Shown piece by piece: positions 42,479 to 52,600 of a DNA stretch of 64,000 nucleotides. The stretch lies in contig CAZBWM010000033.1 of the NCBI GenBank assembly GCA_964495375.1, positions 1-64,000 of the forward strand. Direction: 5' to 3'. The stretch comes from JAIESQ01 sp964495375. GTDB taxonomy: Bacteria > Planctomycetota > Planctomycetia > Pirellulales > JAEUIK01. Made by a program: the position numbers and the translations under genes. Position 1 is the first letter of the stretch; each line of letters starts with the position of its first letter. The notes beneath the pieces were generated by a model. That model ran no database searches. It saw only the letters and a program-made list of their open reading frames with translations, and was not told the origin of the DNA.

Positions 42479-43915
42479 ATGAAGCAGTTCGACCACGAGA
42501 GCTTGTGTCACGATCCGCTGCACGGCTACATCGCGTTCACTTCGGCGCATGGACTGCCAGCCGCGGAGGCTGCTGAGGAACACCTCATCGATCATCCGTG
42601 GGTGCAACGGATGCGGCAGATCCATCAATTGCAGACCGCCTGGTGGGTGTTCCCTACTGCCGAGCACACGCGCTTTCAGCACATCGTCGGCGTGATGCAC
42701 CTGGGAAGCCGCGCGGCCGCCGCGCTCTACGACAGCCTGGCCGACGTCTGCCCCGACGCGCCCAGCCGTGGTTACGTCGAATCGCTCTTGCGCGTCGCTG
42801 GACTCTTGCACGACGTCGGGCATGGCCCCTTCGGGCACTTCTTCGACGAACACTACCTGGCCGACTATGGGCTGACGCACGAAACGCTTGGTTCGGCGAT
42901 CATCAAAAGCCAGTTGGGCGACATCATCCGCCGCTTGCGCCGCAACCCCAACAGTCAATTGGCCTCGCACGAAACGCTTGACCCTGAGCACGTCGCTTAC
43001 TTAATCACCCGACCGACGGCCGCCGACACCACCAGTGCCACTGCCGACCCTAGCGCCGCCGGCGCCAACCTCGCCCCCACCTGGCTCCGCTTCTTGCGCA
43101 GCTTGTTCAGTGGGCTCTACACGATCGACAACATGGATTTTGTGCTCCGCGACGCCTATATGTCGGGCTACAACACGCGGGCCTTTGATCTCGAACGACT
43201 GCTGCACTACAGCTTCTTCAGTCCGTCGGGGCTCACGCTGCACGCGCGCGGGATCGCCGCCTTGGCGAACTTCGTTGGCGTGCGAGCGCAACTGTTTCGC
43301 GCGGTCTACTTCCATCGCACGGTGCGGGCAATCGACCTGGCGCTCGCCGAACTGTTCGCCGACAGCAAGGCGTACGTCTTTCCTGGCAATCCGCTCGAAC
43401 GCCTGGACCTGTATCAGCAGTTCACCGAATGGTCGCTGTTGGTCGACGTCGCCCGCTGGCCCACGAGCGACGACCCCGTCAAGCGCGAGCTGGGGCTGCG
43501 CTGGCAGCGGCTGTTGGCGCGCAAGCTCCCTTGGCGGATGGCGTGCGAGCGAACGCGGTTCTTCGCCGCCGGTGAAGCCGAGCGCGGCAGCATTTTCAGC
43601 AGCCAGCGGTTTGTCGAACAAGCGCTCCGCGATCGGCTGCCGCGCGAGCTGCGCGACATGCCGCTACGGGTCGATCTCGCGCGCCACGTCCATCGGCCCG
43701 GCACGCGCGGGCCGGCGGCCGGGCAGAACTTTCTCTACGACTCGGCCAGCGGCGTCACGCGCCCCTTGATGGATAACGAGCTGCTCCGCCAGATTCCGCT
43801 CAGCTCGCGGATCTGCCGCATCTACACGCAAACTTCGGGGCACGATCGCCAACTGGCCACCGCGCTCGATTCGCTGCTTGGAACCGAGAGTGAAGACGAT
43901 CGCACGAACATGTAG
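42479..43915 (+). CDS. HD-domain phosphohydrolase (dGTPase/SAMHD-like)
   Basis: A 478-residue protein. The HD motif residues are visible as H-TRFQHIVGVMHLG for the first His, and LLHDVGHGPFGHFFDEHYL for the HD pair, with a later Asp in MDFVLRDAYMSGYN. The long C-terminal helical region and the start (DPLHGYIAF) match HD proteins of the dNTPase/SAMHD1-like group. It probably hydrolyses a phosphorylated nucleotide; the substrate is unknown. I start at the ATG at 42479 (a TTG three codons upstream is possible). A palindromic repeat follows the stop. Confidence 0.9.
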   Translation: MKQFDHESLCHDPLHGYIAFTSAHGLPAAEAAEEHLIDHPWVQRMRQIHQLQTAWWVFPTAEHTRFQHIVGVMHLGSRAAAALYDSLADVCPDAPSRGYVESLLRVAGLLHDVGHGPFGHFFDEHYLADYGLTHETLGSAIIKSQLGDIIRRLRRNPNSQLASHETLDPEHVAYLITRPTAADTTSATADPSAAGANLAPTWLRFLRSLFSGLYTIDNMDFVLRDAYMSGYNTRAFDLERLLHYSFFSPSGLTLHARGIAALANFVGVRAQLFRAVYFHRTVRAIDLALAELFADSKAYVFPGNPLERLDLYQQFTEWSLLVDVARWPTSDDPVKRELGLRWQRLLARKLPWRMACERTRFFAAGEAERGSIFSSQRFVEQALRDRLPRELRDMPLRVDLARHVHRPGTRGPAAGQNFLYDSASGVTRPLMDNELLRQIPLSSRICRIYTQTSGHDRQLATALDSLLGTESEDDRTNM

Positions 43916-43967
43916 GCGCGAAGGCCATTGAACGATGAGCAGCGGTTTCAAGACCCGATTTGGCTGC

Positions 43968-43990
43968 CACTGCTGGCTTGCCCAGCAGTG
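43968..43990. repeat. 23-base palindromic dispersed repeat, copy C
   Basis: CACTGCTGG, loop CTTGC, CCAGCAGTG, 53 bases after the HD-hydrolase stop. Identical to 16421-16443. Confidence 0.8.
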
Positions 43991-44420
43991 CGGGCACGCG
44001 AGTCGTTCCGGCTTCGGTGTCTGGAACCGCCGAGCTTGCCACGATCCAGAGCCCTGCACGTCGTCGAAGGTGGTTCCTGACACCGTCGGCACCAAAGGGC
44101 ACGCGAGTCGTTCAGGCGTCGGTCGATCGTGGTTCGTTCACTCACCTGCTCAACTCTCTGCTGCTCACCTGTATTCGCCCGCAGGGCGCGACTCCTATCC
44201 CTTGCGGCGCTGCGCGCGTGAGGTTCACCACCACGACACCACGATGACCAAGCGCTTACCATGACTCGTCACACGAGCCGCGAATTGGAACTACGTTGAC
44301 CACGAATTCCACAGATCACATGGATGAGAAGAGACCCGATTCCACTATCCGTGCAATTCGTGCCATCCTTGGTCGAAATCTTCTTGGTCCAAAGCTCCGT
44401 CATCCAAGGACTCCATTGGT

Positions 44421-44541
44421 CTTGGACGCAAATTGGACGCACGTTGGACGCAAACATTTGCCGTTTTGCGTCCAAGAATAAGCCCATGTACCACAAGCAC
44501 TTAAAGGCCGGTAACACGAGCTTTGGACGGTTTGGACGCAA
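44421..44541. repeat. Cluster of TTGGACGCAAA words, direct and inverted
   Basis: TTGGACGCA occurs three times directly between 44422 and 44456, once inverted (TTTTGCGTCCAAG at 44464-44476), and again near 44530-44541. The first and the inverted copy can form a hairpin with a CTTGGACGCAAA stem. It lies 110-230 bases from the end of the synthase operon and may be a terminator or a protein-binding cluster. Confidence 0.6.
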
Positions 44542-44654
44542 AATCCCGGAACACTTTATCGCAGAGGCCCTCAGGCCATTGTCTGCTGGCTATGGTCGCC
44601 CTGCGGGCGCGAAGCGTAGAGAAAGCGATCCAGGGGAACAGAGAGTAGTGCCGC

Positions 44655-45500
44655 TCAAGGCCGCTGGCTGGCCAGTTCGCGCAGGTTCTGCTGTACGCGC
44701 TCGACGAAGCCGGTGGGGTTTTCGAGCATTGCCAGGTGCCCCGAACCGGGGACCGTGTCGACGCGGCAGTTCGGCAGGTTGGCGGCCAGAAAATCGCGCG
44801 TGGCCGCGAACGGCGTCCATTCGTCGTACAGCGCGACGATCGGTTGCCGCACCCGGCAGATTTGCTCGGCCGTGAGCCCCGCCGGGAGAAAGACATCCTC
44901 GGCGGCGGTCGTCGTCGTCAACGGACCAAGCTGGGCGAGCCAGCGCACGCCCGGCGCACCCATTCGCTCGGTGAGCACGTTGCGCTGGGCATCGGTCAGT
45001 GTGGGCAGCGCGTCGAACAGCCGGCGAAAGTCGACCGTGTCGCCGATCTCGATGCCGGCCGCCTGAAAGCTATCGCGCAGGCCCGTCCAGACTTCGGCGC
45101 TCCCCATGTTCGGTTCGAGGTGTGCCAGCCCGGGAAAGTAGGTGTCGCAAAGAATGATGCCGGCGATGCGCTCCGGCTCGTCGAGGGCCGACTGCATGGT
45201 CGCCACGCCGCCGAAGCTGTGCCCCACGACCAGCGCCGGGCCGAGCCCCAGCCGCTCGTGCAGTTGACGGAAGTCGCTGGCGATACTGTCCGACGTATAG
45301 CCAGTGGGCGGCGCGGCGCTCAGCCCGTGCCCGCGCAAATCGAACGTGGTGACGCGAAACTCGGCGGCCAGCGTGGTGACGATTCCGGAGAATAGCCACA
45401 TCGCCTGGTTGCTGGTGAAGCCATGCACGAGCACGACATCGGGTCCGGCGCCATGCTGCTGATAGTGACACTCGAATCCGTCGAGCGCGAGGCGCGGCAT
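44655..45500 (-). CDS. Alpha/beta hydrolase, probable thioesterase of the synthase operon
   Basis: A 281-residue alpha/beta hydrolase. The nucleophile elbow is GHSFGG, the oxyanion region VLVHGFTSNQAMW, and the catalytic His is in GSGHLAML; the acid is likely in YDEWTPF. It is the last gene of a minus-strand operon with an ACP and two multidomain synthase genes, so release of the product as free acid or hand-over to an acceptor is the likely role. The distance to the ACP stop is 10 bases. It could also be an unrelated esterase. Confidence 0.85.
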   Translation of the reverse strand: MPRLALDGFECHYQQHGAGPDVVLVHGFTSNQAMWLFSGIVTTLAAEFRVTTFDLRGHGLSAAPPTGYTSDSIASDFRQLHERLGLGPALVVGHSFGGVATMQSALDEPERIAGIILCDTYFPGLAHLEPNMGSAEVWTGLRDSFQAAGIEIGDTVDFRRLFDALPTLTDAQRNVLTERMGAPGVRWLAQLGPLTTTTAAEDVFLPAGLTAEQICRVRQPIVALYDEWTPFAATRDFLAANLPNCRVDTVPGSGHLAMLENPTGFVERVQQNLRELASQRP

Positions 45501-45510
45501 GGTGGCATCC

Positions 45511-45801
45511 CTACGAATTGTCGGCCAGGCAACTTCGCAAGAACGTGGCGATCTGGCCGACGGTCAGATCGGTCGCCCCCGAGTTGGCCAACTGCGCGGC
45601 GTGTTCGTGAAATGGAAGCGAGCGCCCGCAGAGCGCTTCGAGTTGTTCGCCCAAGAGCACGGCGTCGATCGACGAAAAACCCAAGTCGCCGAAGAAGCGC
45701 GTGTCGGAACCGATTGGATCGGAGTAATGCCGCCCCTCGAAATCGCGGAGCAGGACCGCCAATTGATCGACAATTTCGGCTGTGGTCGACGAGGCGTTCA
45801 T
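45511..45801 (-). CDS. Stand-alone acyl carrier protein
   Basis: A 96-residue carrier protein. FFGDLGFSSIDAVLLGEQLE is the phosphopantetheine site, with Ser44 as the likely attachment residue (the usual D-S-L is S-S-I here). A helical C-terminal part (TVGQIATFLRS) ends it. It starts at an ATG (45799-45801) overlapping the stop of the 1281-residue synthase gene (ATGA), so translation is coupled. It probably carries intermediates between the two multidomain proteins or to the hydrolase. Confidence 0.87.
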   Translation of the reverse strand: MNASSTTAEIVDQLAVLLRDFEGRHYSDPIGSDTRFFGDLGFSSIDAVLLGEQLEALCGRSLPFHEHAAQLANSGATDLTVGQIATFLRSCLADNS

Positions 45802-48800
45802 CGAGACTGGGTCTCTCCGCACCAGGTGGCGACGACGAACAACCCGTCGCGGGCAGTCGATACTTTGAGCAGTTCACCCGGTGCGAGCGACGTGCTCAGC
45901 GTGACTGGCGCGGCGACAAGCACGGTGCCATCGGAATCGAGCGAACGAATTTCAATCGACAGGCCCTCGGCCGCGATGGGGCCGACGGCGCTGGCGACCG
46001 CTTGCCGGGCGGCGACGAGCCGGGCTTCGGCGCCGTCGAGCTTATGGAGCTTGGCCGCTTGCCGGGCGAGCTTACGCTCGGCGTCGCTCAACAGCCCAGC
46101 GGCATCGGGCGCGGCCTTTGGCAGAGCACCGCGCTTGTCGACGCGCACCAGGCCGACGCCTGCCGTGCCGGTGCTCGTGGCGAGCGCAGTGAACTCTCCA
46201 GCGGCCGTCGCCACGGCCACGCTGGGGAAGTCGTGCGGTCGGGCCGCGGCGCGCGGCGAGCAGCGGAAGCGGCCTTGCTCGTCGAGCGCGACCTCGACAT
46301 CTGCCGTGTAGAGCCGCACGCCATGCATACGGCGCCAGAGAATGCGCACCGCTTCCTTCGCAGTGACGCGGGCGACGAACCAATCGGTTCGTTCGTCGCC
46401 GGGCGATTGTTGGTTGAATTGGCGCAGCTCATCGGGGCTCAGCGTCACCCGCGCGGCGGCGATTTGCAGCCCTGGCTGGTTCATATCGGGCGTGGGGGCG
46501 GCGCGCACCAACTGACGATCGGCCGATTCGCCGACGTCCTGACGATCGAAGACCGATCCGCCGGCGGCCGCCACGGTCTGTTCGCTGGCATCGGCCGCGG
46601 AGGTCCACGGGCGCCACGGCTGGCTGATGAAGTACTGATCCTTGGGGCCGTTGAAGTTCACCTCGCCAAACGGGAGATAGAACCGCCAGCACTTGAGGTG
46701 ATGCAGCCGGCACCAAACGCGGCCGTCGACGGTGCTGATCTCGCCGGACTGTGTGAACTGCCGCTGCGAGGCGCTGATGATCCAGGCTCGGGCCCGCATC
46801 GTGGTGTGCTCGGGAGGTCGCGGCCCGTACAGTTCGATCCGCTCCATCGCGCAGGGCAACAGGATGCGGCCGTTTTGATCGGGCTGCGCGACGTGCCACG
46901 AAGCGGCGGGATGCAGGCCGATGTCGATCGTGACCGGGTCGAGCAGGAAGTTGGGATCGGGATCGCTGGTGAACAACCCGCGGCGCGGCTGCACCTGGAT
47001 CGTGGCTTCGATTCCTTGATCGTCGATCAGGTCGAGCGACACGATGCCTTGGAACAATGGACCATGGAACAAACTCTTGTAAGCATCGGCCACGGTGACT
47101 TTGCACGGCACGGCCTGATCCGATACGGCCCGGCGGGCTGGCGGGGCCGGCAAGTAGTCGTCGGCCAGCACCACGGTGCCGACGGCCGCCAATTGCTGTG
47201 GCTCGTTGCGTGGCGAGCTGGCGGTCCCCAAGTCGCGAACTTCCACGCGGATATGAATCTCAGGCGAGGCGTTGCCAGTGCCGGATGCCGACTTTTTACC
47301 AGCGGTGGCCGGCTGCACCTTCGCCCGCATTTCGACCGTGCCGGGTTCGTCCTCGATCGCCAACCAGCGCATCAGCACGATGTCGCCAATTGCGCGGGCG
47401 ACCTTGCCGGGGAACAACTGCGTGGCGGTTTCGGCCATCATTTCGAGGATGAAAGTCATCGGCATCACGGGCAGGCCGCGCTGCTCGGGATCGACCTTGC
47501 TAACGTCGCGCCCGCCAACGGTGTGCTCGTCGGCATAGTGATCTTCGGCGAGGTCCAAACGGCGGCGCGCGACGAGCTGTTGGCCCGGCACGTGCTCGAC
47601 GATCTCACCCAACAAGCGGAACTTGGGTTCAGCAATTGGGCTAGCTGGCGGAGCAGCCGGCGCAGGTGGGATTGTCGTCAGGCGATTGACGGGCTGCGGC
47701 AACGCGGCCGGGTGCACGGGCGCTACTGCGTGCACTGGCGCCACGGGCGCGGTTGCGAATGTGCGTGGCGAAGTCGCCGGTGCGGCAGGTCGCGGAGGCG
47801 TCGTCGATCTGGCCGGAACCGCTGGTGCCGCGCCTCGCCGCGGGTGCGCCAGAAACTGCTCGATCACGTGCTGCTGATCGTCGAGCCAACGCTCCATCAC
47901 CTGGAAATGCCGCGCGACCACCGCCGATCGGTTGTCGAGTGCCGGCGAGGTGGGGGCCACCTGCGGCGCAATGGCGCGCGGTTGCGGCACGACCGGCGCA
48001 CCGATCTCGACCGGCCGCGGCGCTGGGGTGGCGGCAAAGGTTGGCGCGGGCGCCGCTGGCGCGGAGGTCGGTGTGGTAGCCACCGGCGCCTGCCTGTTGG
48101 GCGCGGCGACCGCAGCAGATGGCATGGCAGTCGGAGCCGGCATCACGAGGGGCACGTGAGCCGGCGCGTGGTCCCAATTGATGGTCTGCACGTTACGCTC
48201 GCTGAACAGAGGATCGAGCCGCAAGGGGACATGCTGCGCGGCCAACTGACCCAGCAAGTGCTGAAGCTGCGTCAGGCCATGGCGGCGCTGAACGCTGGCC
48301 GAGACGGCGAGGAACTGCTCGTTGCGCAGAATGTCGTGGACGAAGGCAGTAAGGTTGCCGCGCGGCCCGACTTCGACGAACAGCCGCACACCGTCGGCGT
48401 GCATCGCGCGAATCATCTTGGGGAACGCGACCGGCATCGCCCAATGATTGAGTGCCAGCTCGCGGATCTCGGCGGGATCAGACGAAAACGGCGCTCCCGT
48501 ACTGCACGAATAAACGGTGGTCCGCGGCGGATGAAAATCGATCGCGTCGAACATCCGCTTCAAGGGGCCCAAGTAGGGCCGGAACAATTCTGTGTGGTAC
48601 GGCCGATTGAAGGGCAGCCGCTCATGCATCAGCTTGTTGGCGACCAGCTCGGGCTCGACCAGCGCGACGGCTGCCGAGGTGCCGACCAGCACGACCTGAT
48701 GAGGGCAATTGTCCATGCCGATAAACAGCTCGGACGCCAACCGGGCATCGCCCGTGCGCGCCACCACGCCGTCGATGATCTGCGCGAGCTTCTCGCGCGA

Positions 48801-49643
48801 AGTGCCGATGGCCACGAGCGCGGCATCGGCACCGTCGGCCGCTTCCCCCTGTGCAGCAAACTCGCGGAGCATACCGCCGACCTGGTCGGTGTTTTGCGCC
48901 GTGTCAAAGCAGCCGGCGGTCGACAGCGCCGCCAATTCGCCGGCACTATGGCCGCCGATGACGTCGGGTTGCAGGCCGAATTCCGTCAACAAGCTGGCGA
49001 TGGCCCAGTCGGCCGACAGCACGGCGCGAATGCCATCATCAATGCTGCGCAGTTGCTGTTCGGCGGCCTCGCGCACGCTGTCGTCGGGCAGAATCAGGAG
49101 GTCGGCCATCGACAGCTTCGCGCTATCGCTGGCTTCGTACTTCGCCATCGCACCGGCGCATTGCCGCACGATGGGAAAACAGTCGGCGAGGTCTCCCAAC
49201 ATGTTGGGATACTGGGCCCCTTCGCCAGGAAAGAGCCACGCCACGCGCCCCGTGCGCCCCAAGGGTTGCGAGGCGTAGTAGATGCCGGCGCCGTCTTGAA
49301 TCTGCACGCAATCGGCTTGCGCCAAACGATCGGCCGCGCGGGTGAGCCGCACGACCAACTCGTCGAGCGAGGCGGCCACGATCGCCAATCGGTCGGGCAC
49401 CGCGTGGTTATTCGCAGCGTTCCGTTTGTTTGCGATGTCGAGCGAATAGGCCAGAGCGCTCAAACGCGTGGCCGGCTGCTGGCGACAGAACTCAGCCAAG
49501 CGGGCGGCACGGCGCTGCAGATCGGCGCGATCCGCACCTTCGAGAACGAACAGCTCGGTCGGCCAGGTCGCCGCCGGCGCATCGGAAGGTTCGACCAGTC
49601 GCGACACGTGATCGGCCCGCTGGGGAGTTTTGGTGAGGTGCAT
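45798..49643 (-). CDS. Multidomain synthase subunit: acyltransferase - dehydratase - degenerate phosphopantetheinyl transferase-like
   Basis: 1281 residues. An AT domain (about 130-480) carries VAWLFPGEGAQYPNMLGDL and GHSAGELA with nucleophile Ser233. An Ala/Pro-rich linker (about 500-650) follows, then a double-hot-dog dehydratase domain (about 670-970) with the catalytic His707 in HTVGGRD and the LLDPVTIDIGLH Asp segment. The C-terminal 190 residues begin WFVARVTAKEAVRILW and run to the end. They align by pattern with a Sfp-type PPTase, but the expected G-x-D-x-E reads GVGLVRV and the W-x-x-K-E-A-x-x-K reads RLVAARQAVASAV, so catalysis is unlikely. I start at the ATG at 49643, 14 bases after the previous stop. 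The partner of the larger synthase upstream. Confidence 0.85.
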   Translation of the reverse strand: MHLTKTPQRADHVSRLVEPSDAPAATWPTELFVLEGADRADLQRRAARLAEFCRQQPATRLSALAYSLDIANKRNAANNHAVPDRLAIVAASLDELVVRLTRAADRLAQADCVQIQDGAGIYYASQPLGRTGRVAWLFPGEGAQYPNMLGDLADCFPIVRQCAGAMAKYEASDSAKLSMADLLILPDDSVREAAEQQLRSIDDGIRAVLSADWAIASLLTEFGLQPDVIGGHSAGELAALSTAGCFDTAQNTDQVGGMLREFAAQGEAADGADAALVAIGTSREKLAQIIDGVVARTGDARLASELFIGMDNCPHQVVLVGTSAAVALVEPELVANKLMHERLPFNRPYHTELFRPYLGPLKRMFDAIDFHPPRTTVYSCSTGAPFSSDPAEIRELALNHWAMPVAFPKMIRAMHADGVRLFVEVGPRGNLTAFVHDILRNEQFLAVSASVQRRHGLTQLQHLLGQLAAQHVPLRLDPLFSERNVQTINWDHAPAHVPLVMPAPTAMPSAAVAAPNRQAPVATTPTSAPAAPAPTFAATPAPRPVEIGAPVVPQPRAIAPQVAPTSPALDNRSAVVARHFQVMERWLDDQQHVIEQFLAHPRRGAAPAVPARSTTPPRPAAPATSPRTFATAPVAPVHAVAPVHPAALPQPVNRLTTIPPAPAAPPASPIAEPKFRLLGEIVEHVPGQQLVARRRLDLAEDHYADEHTVGGRDVSKVDPEQRGLPVMPMTFILEMMAETATQLFPGKVARAIGDIVLMRWLAIEDEPGTVEMRAKVQPATAGKKSASGTGNASPEIHIRVEVRDLGTASSPRNEPQQLAAVGTVVLADDYLPAPPARRAVSDQAVPCKVTVADAYKSLFHGPLFQGIVSLDLIDDQGIEATIQVQPRRGLFTSDPDPNFLLDPVTIDIGLHPAASWHVAQPDQNGRILLPCAMERIELYGPRPPEHTTMRARAWIISASQRQFTQSGEISTVDGRVWCRLHHLKCWRFYLPFGEVNFNGPKDQYFISQPWRPWTSAADASEQTVAAAGGSVFDRQDVGESADRQLVRAAPTPDMNQPGLQIAAARVTLSPDELRQFNQQSPGDERTDWFVARVTAKEAVRILWRRMHGVRLYTADVEVALDEQGRFRCSPRAAARPHDFPSVAVATAAGEFTALATSTGTAGVGLVRVDKRGALPKAAPDAAGLLSDAERKLARQAAKLHKLDGAEARLVAARQAVASAVGPIAAEGLSIEIRSLDSDGTVLVAAPVTLSTSLAPGELLKVSTARDGLFVVATWCGETQSR

Positions 49644-49656
49644 CGGGCTAACTCGC

Positions 49657-52600
49657 TCAGCCCGTCGCTTCGACGGGGGCCACGAGTCGTTCGGCTCCAC
49701 CGGCCACGACGATCTCGGCGGTCCCCTTGCGACCGAGCAACAGCTCGTCGATCAAGAAGGCCGGCCCGGTGGCAGGCGAAATCAACTTCAGGCCGCGGCG
49801 CGTGAGGTGCGGCTCGAGCTCGGCAACCATGCCGACTTCGGCCCACGGGCCCCAGGCGACCGAGAAGACGCGAGCCGGCAATTGACGATCGAGCTGCACG
49901 GCCAGCTTGCTCAACACCTCGTTGGCGGCCGCGTAGTCCGACTGCCCGCGGTTGCCGTAGCGGCTGGCCAGCGACGCAAAGAAGACCAGGAACTTCAGCT
50001 CATCGAGCGGCAGGAGCCGGCAGAGCGCGAAGGCGCTGTCAACCTTGGTGCGGAAGACGCGATCGAACGACTCGGGCGTTTTATCGCGCAACAGCTTGTC
50101 TTCGATTACGCCTGCGCCGTGCAGGACGCCGTCGAGATGGCCGTGCCGGGCACGAACGTCTGCGATCAACCGCTCGAGGGCTTGCTCGTCGCGGACGTCG
50201 ACCGAGTAGTATTCGGCCGTTGCGCCGGCGGCCCGCATGCTCGCCAGGTTGTCGCGTATCTCACGTTCTTGCAACAGACGCTGGTAGGCCTTCTCGACTT
50301 CGGCGGGGCGCGGCGGCTTGCCATTGCTGAGATGCTTGATGAGCGCGGCCTTCAACTCGCCCGGTTCCTTCAGGCCCACGGTGTGCGGCTCCTCTTCGGC
50401 CGGAGGCAGTGGCGAGCGACCGACCAAGATCAACGATGGGCGAAAGCGGCGGGCGAGCTCGATCGCGATGGCAGCCGTGATGCCGCGAGCGCCACCGGTG
50501 ACCAGGATCTTGGCTCCTTCGGTGAGGGGCGCCGGATCGACCGGCGAGGTGGCTTCCAGAGTTTCTTGAGCCAGTTGCCAGGTGATGCGGTTGCCGTCGA
50601 GGTAACCGATTTCGGCCGGGCCGCGGCGGTCACCCATTTCGGTAGTCAGGTGTTCGACGATCTGAGCGGGCGCGAGTGCGGGATCGACATCGACCACGCG
50701 CACCAGCACGCCGTTCCACTCTTGTGCGATGCACTTGGCCAGCCCGACGACGCCACCATTGCCGCCGAAGTATTCATCGGGCAGCGGATGAGCGGCCGGA
50801 TCGGCAAAGCCCAGCCCACCCCCCAAGCCGGTTGCGGTCAGCAGCATCGGGTTGCCCCCTTTGTCGGCCAGGGCGCGAAAATTTGCTTCGAGCTGCCGGG
50901 CCATCAAGTAGAGCGATTTGGTTTCGGCGTAGGCGCGGTCGGCCGGCGCGGTCTCTGGAGAAGCCTCGGCCAGCGGTAGCAGGTGCACCAGCCCGGCGAT
51001 TGGGCCGAGCTTCTTGCCGGCAAGCGTGAGCAGCTTCTCAACCGTGTCGGCGTCGGTCAGGTCTCCCTGAAGTACGCCGGCTTTGAAGGTTGCCGCGGCG
51101 CCGGCAGCTTGCTGGACGAGCGCCGACTTGATTTCCAGTTCCTGAAGTATGCGGGCCAGCCCCTTGGCGATCCCGCGGCCATCGTCGGTGATGAGCACGG
51201 TGCCGGCCGGAGCGACCAACTCGGCATCGGCCGGCAGCGGAGCGTCGGTCAGTTGCACGATGGTGCGCTGCACCTCGAGCTCGGCGGCGGGAGTGCTGGT
51301 CGCAATCGTCGCGGCGATTTCCTCGTCCTCGGCATCGTTGTAATCGTCGGCAAGTTCGGCGTCAGCCCCGGCATCGTCGTCGGCCAGGGCCGTCTTGAGG
51401 TAGTCGATGATGCCGCCGAGCGTGCGAATGACCGTGAGCTTTTCCAGCACGATCTTCGATTCGAGATCGCTCGAGATGTTGGTGAGCGATTCGGCCAGGC
51501 CGCTGAGAATCTCCACGCGCTTGATCGAGTCGATGCCCAACTCGGCTTCGAGGTCGAGATCCAGGTCGAGCATGGCGATCGGGTAGCCGGTTCGCTTGCT
51601 GACCAGTTCGAGCAGGCGGTCGCGAATCTGATCGAAATCCAGCGAAGTCAGCGCGGCAGCAGTGACTTCGGTAGTCGCGGTCGGAGCTTCTGGTTGGGCG
51701 ACGGGCGGCTGCGCGATCGCCGGTGCTTTAACGGGGGGCGCTGCGAGCGGCGCAACGCCAGGCGCGGCAACCGGAGTTGGCACGATTTCGTGCGATGGGC
51801 TCTGCCAGTACGCCGCGCCGTTTTGCGAGGCCGGCGCTAGCGCGATGGGCGGAGCAGCGATTGCACTAGGAGCAGGCGGGGCTGCCGCAACGGGCGCTAC
51901 CATTGCGGGCGCGGTCGTGATGGGCGCCATCGACGGTGCGATGGGTTCCACGGAGATTGCCGGCGTGCCGCCCTGCAAATACGCGAGCATCACGGAACGC
52001 TGCGATTCGAGGAAGCGTTCCATGAGATCTTGATAGCGAAGGACGACTTGCGTGGCGGCGTCGGCGGCAACCGGGTTTACCGGCGCGGCGCTCGGCACCA
52101 GGTGCGATGTGGGAGCGCCATTCGCGTTCGGCGTGATTTGCGCAGGTGGGGTGTTGTAATGATTACCATTCACCGGAGGTGCGACTGGCGTCGGCACAGG
52201 GGATGGCACGGTCGCTACAGGAGCTGGCGCGGGGGCCGACCAGAAGTGCCCGTTGCTGTGGCCATTGACGTTACCGTTGCCGTTCATATGGGGAACCGCG
52301 TTGCCGTTTTGGCTCACAGGCGCGGCGGGCGCCGGGATCGCAGACTTCATTGAGAATCTCTCCGCATGCTTCAGTTCGGTTGCCCGGCCATGCCCAGGAG
52401 CATTGGCGATTGGTCCACCATCCTTGGGTTTCAGCCGCTGACCGAGCAGCGACGGCTCCGGGCCGTCGATGGGTCGGCAACGTACGCCGTTGACCAGCCA
52501 GGTCATCGACGAGTGCGATATCTCGCCTGTCTGTCGCGACAGGCTTGCCAGATCGAATTCGTTTCTTACGCGTCCGGCATACAACTCTTCAACACGCAAA

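Larger units (their letters stand above)
43916..44654. other. Long intergenic region with repeats between HD gene and synthase operon
   Basis: About 740 bases separate the convergent HD gene and alpha/beta-hydrolase gene. It holds the 23-base palindrome (43968-43990), a GGTTCCTGACACCG word near 44068 and the TTGGACGCAAA repeats (44421-44541). No gene could be supported; several short frames lack a protein-like pattern. Confidence 0.5.

Noticed and set aside
45423..49805. 1460-codon open frame on the plus strand opposite the second synthase gene
   Set aside because: No recognisable protein pattern; long antisense frames follow from the strong third-position GC of the real synthase gene.
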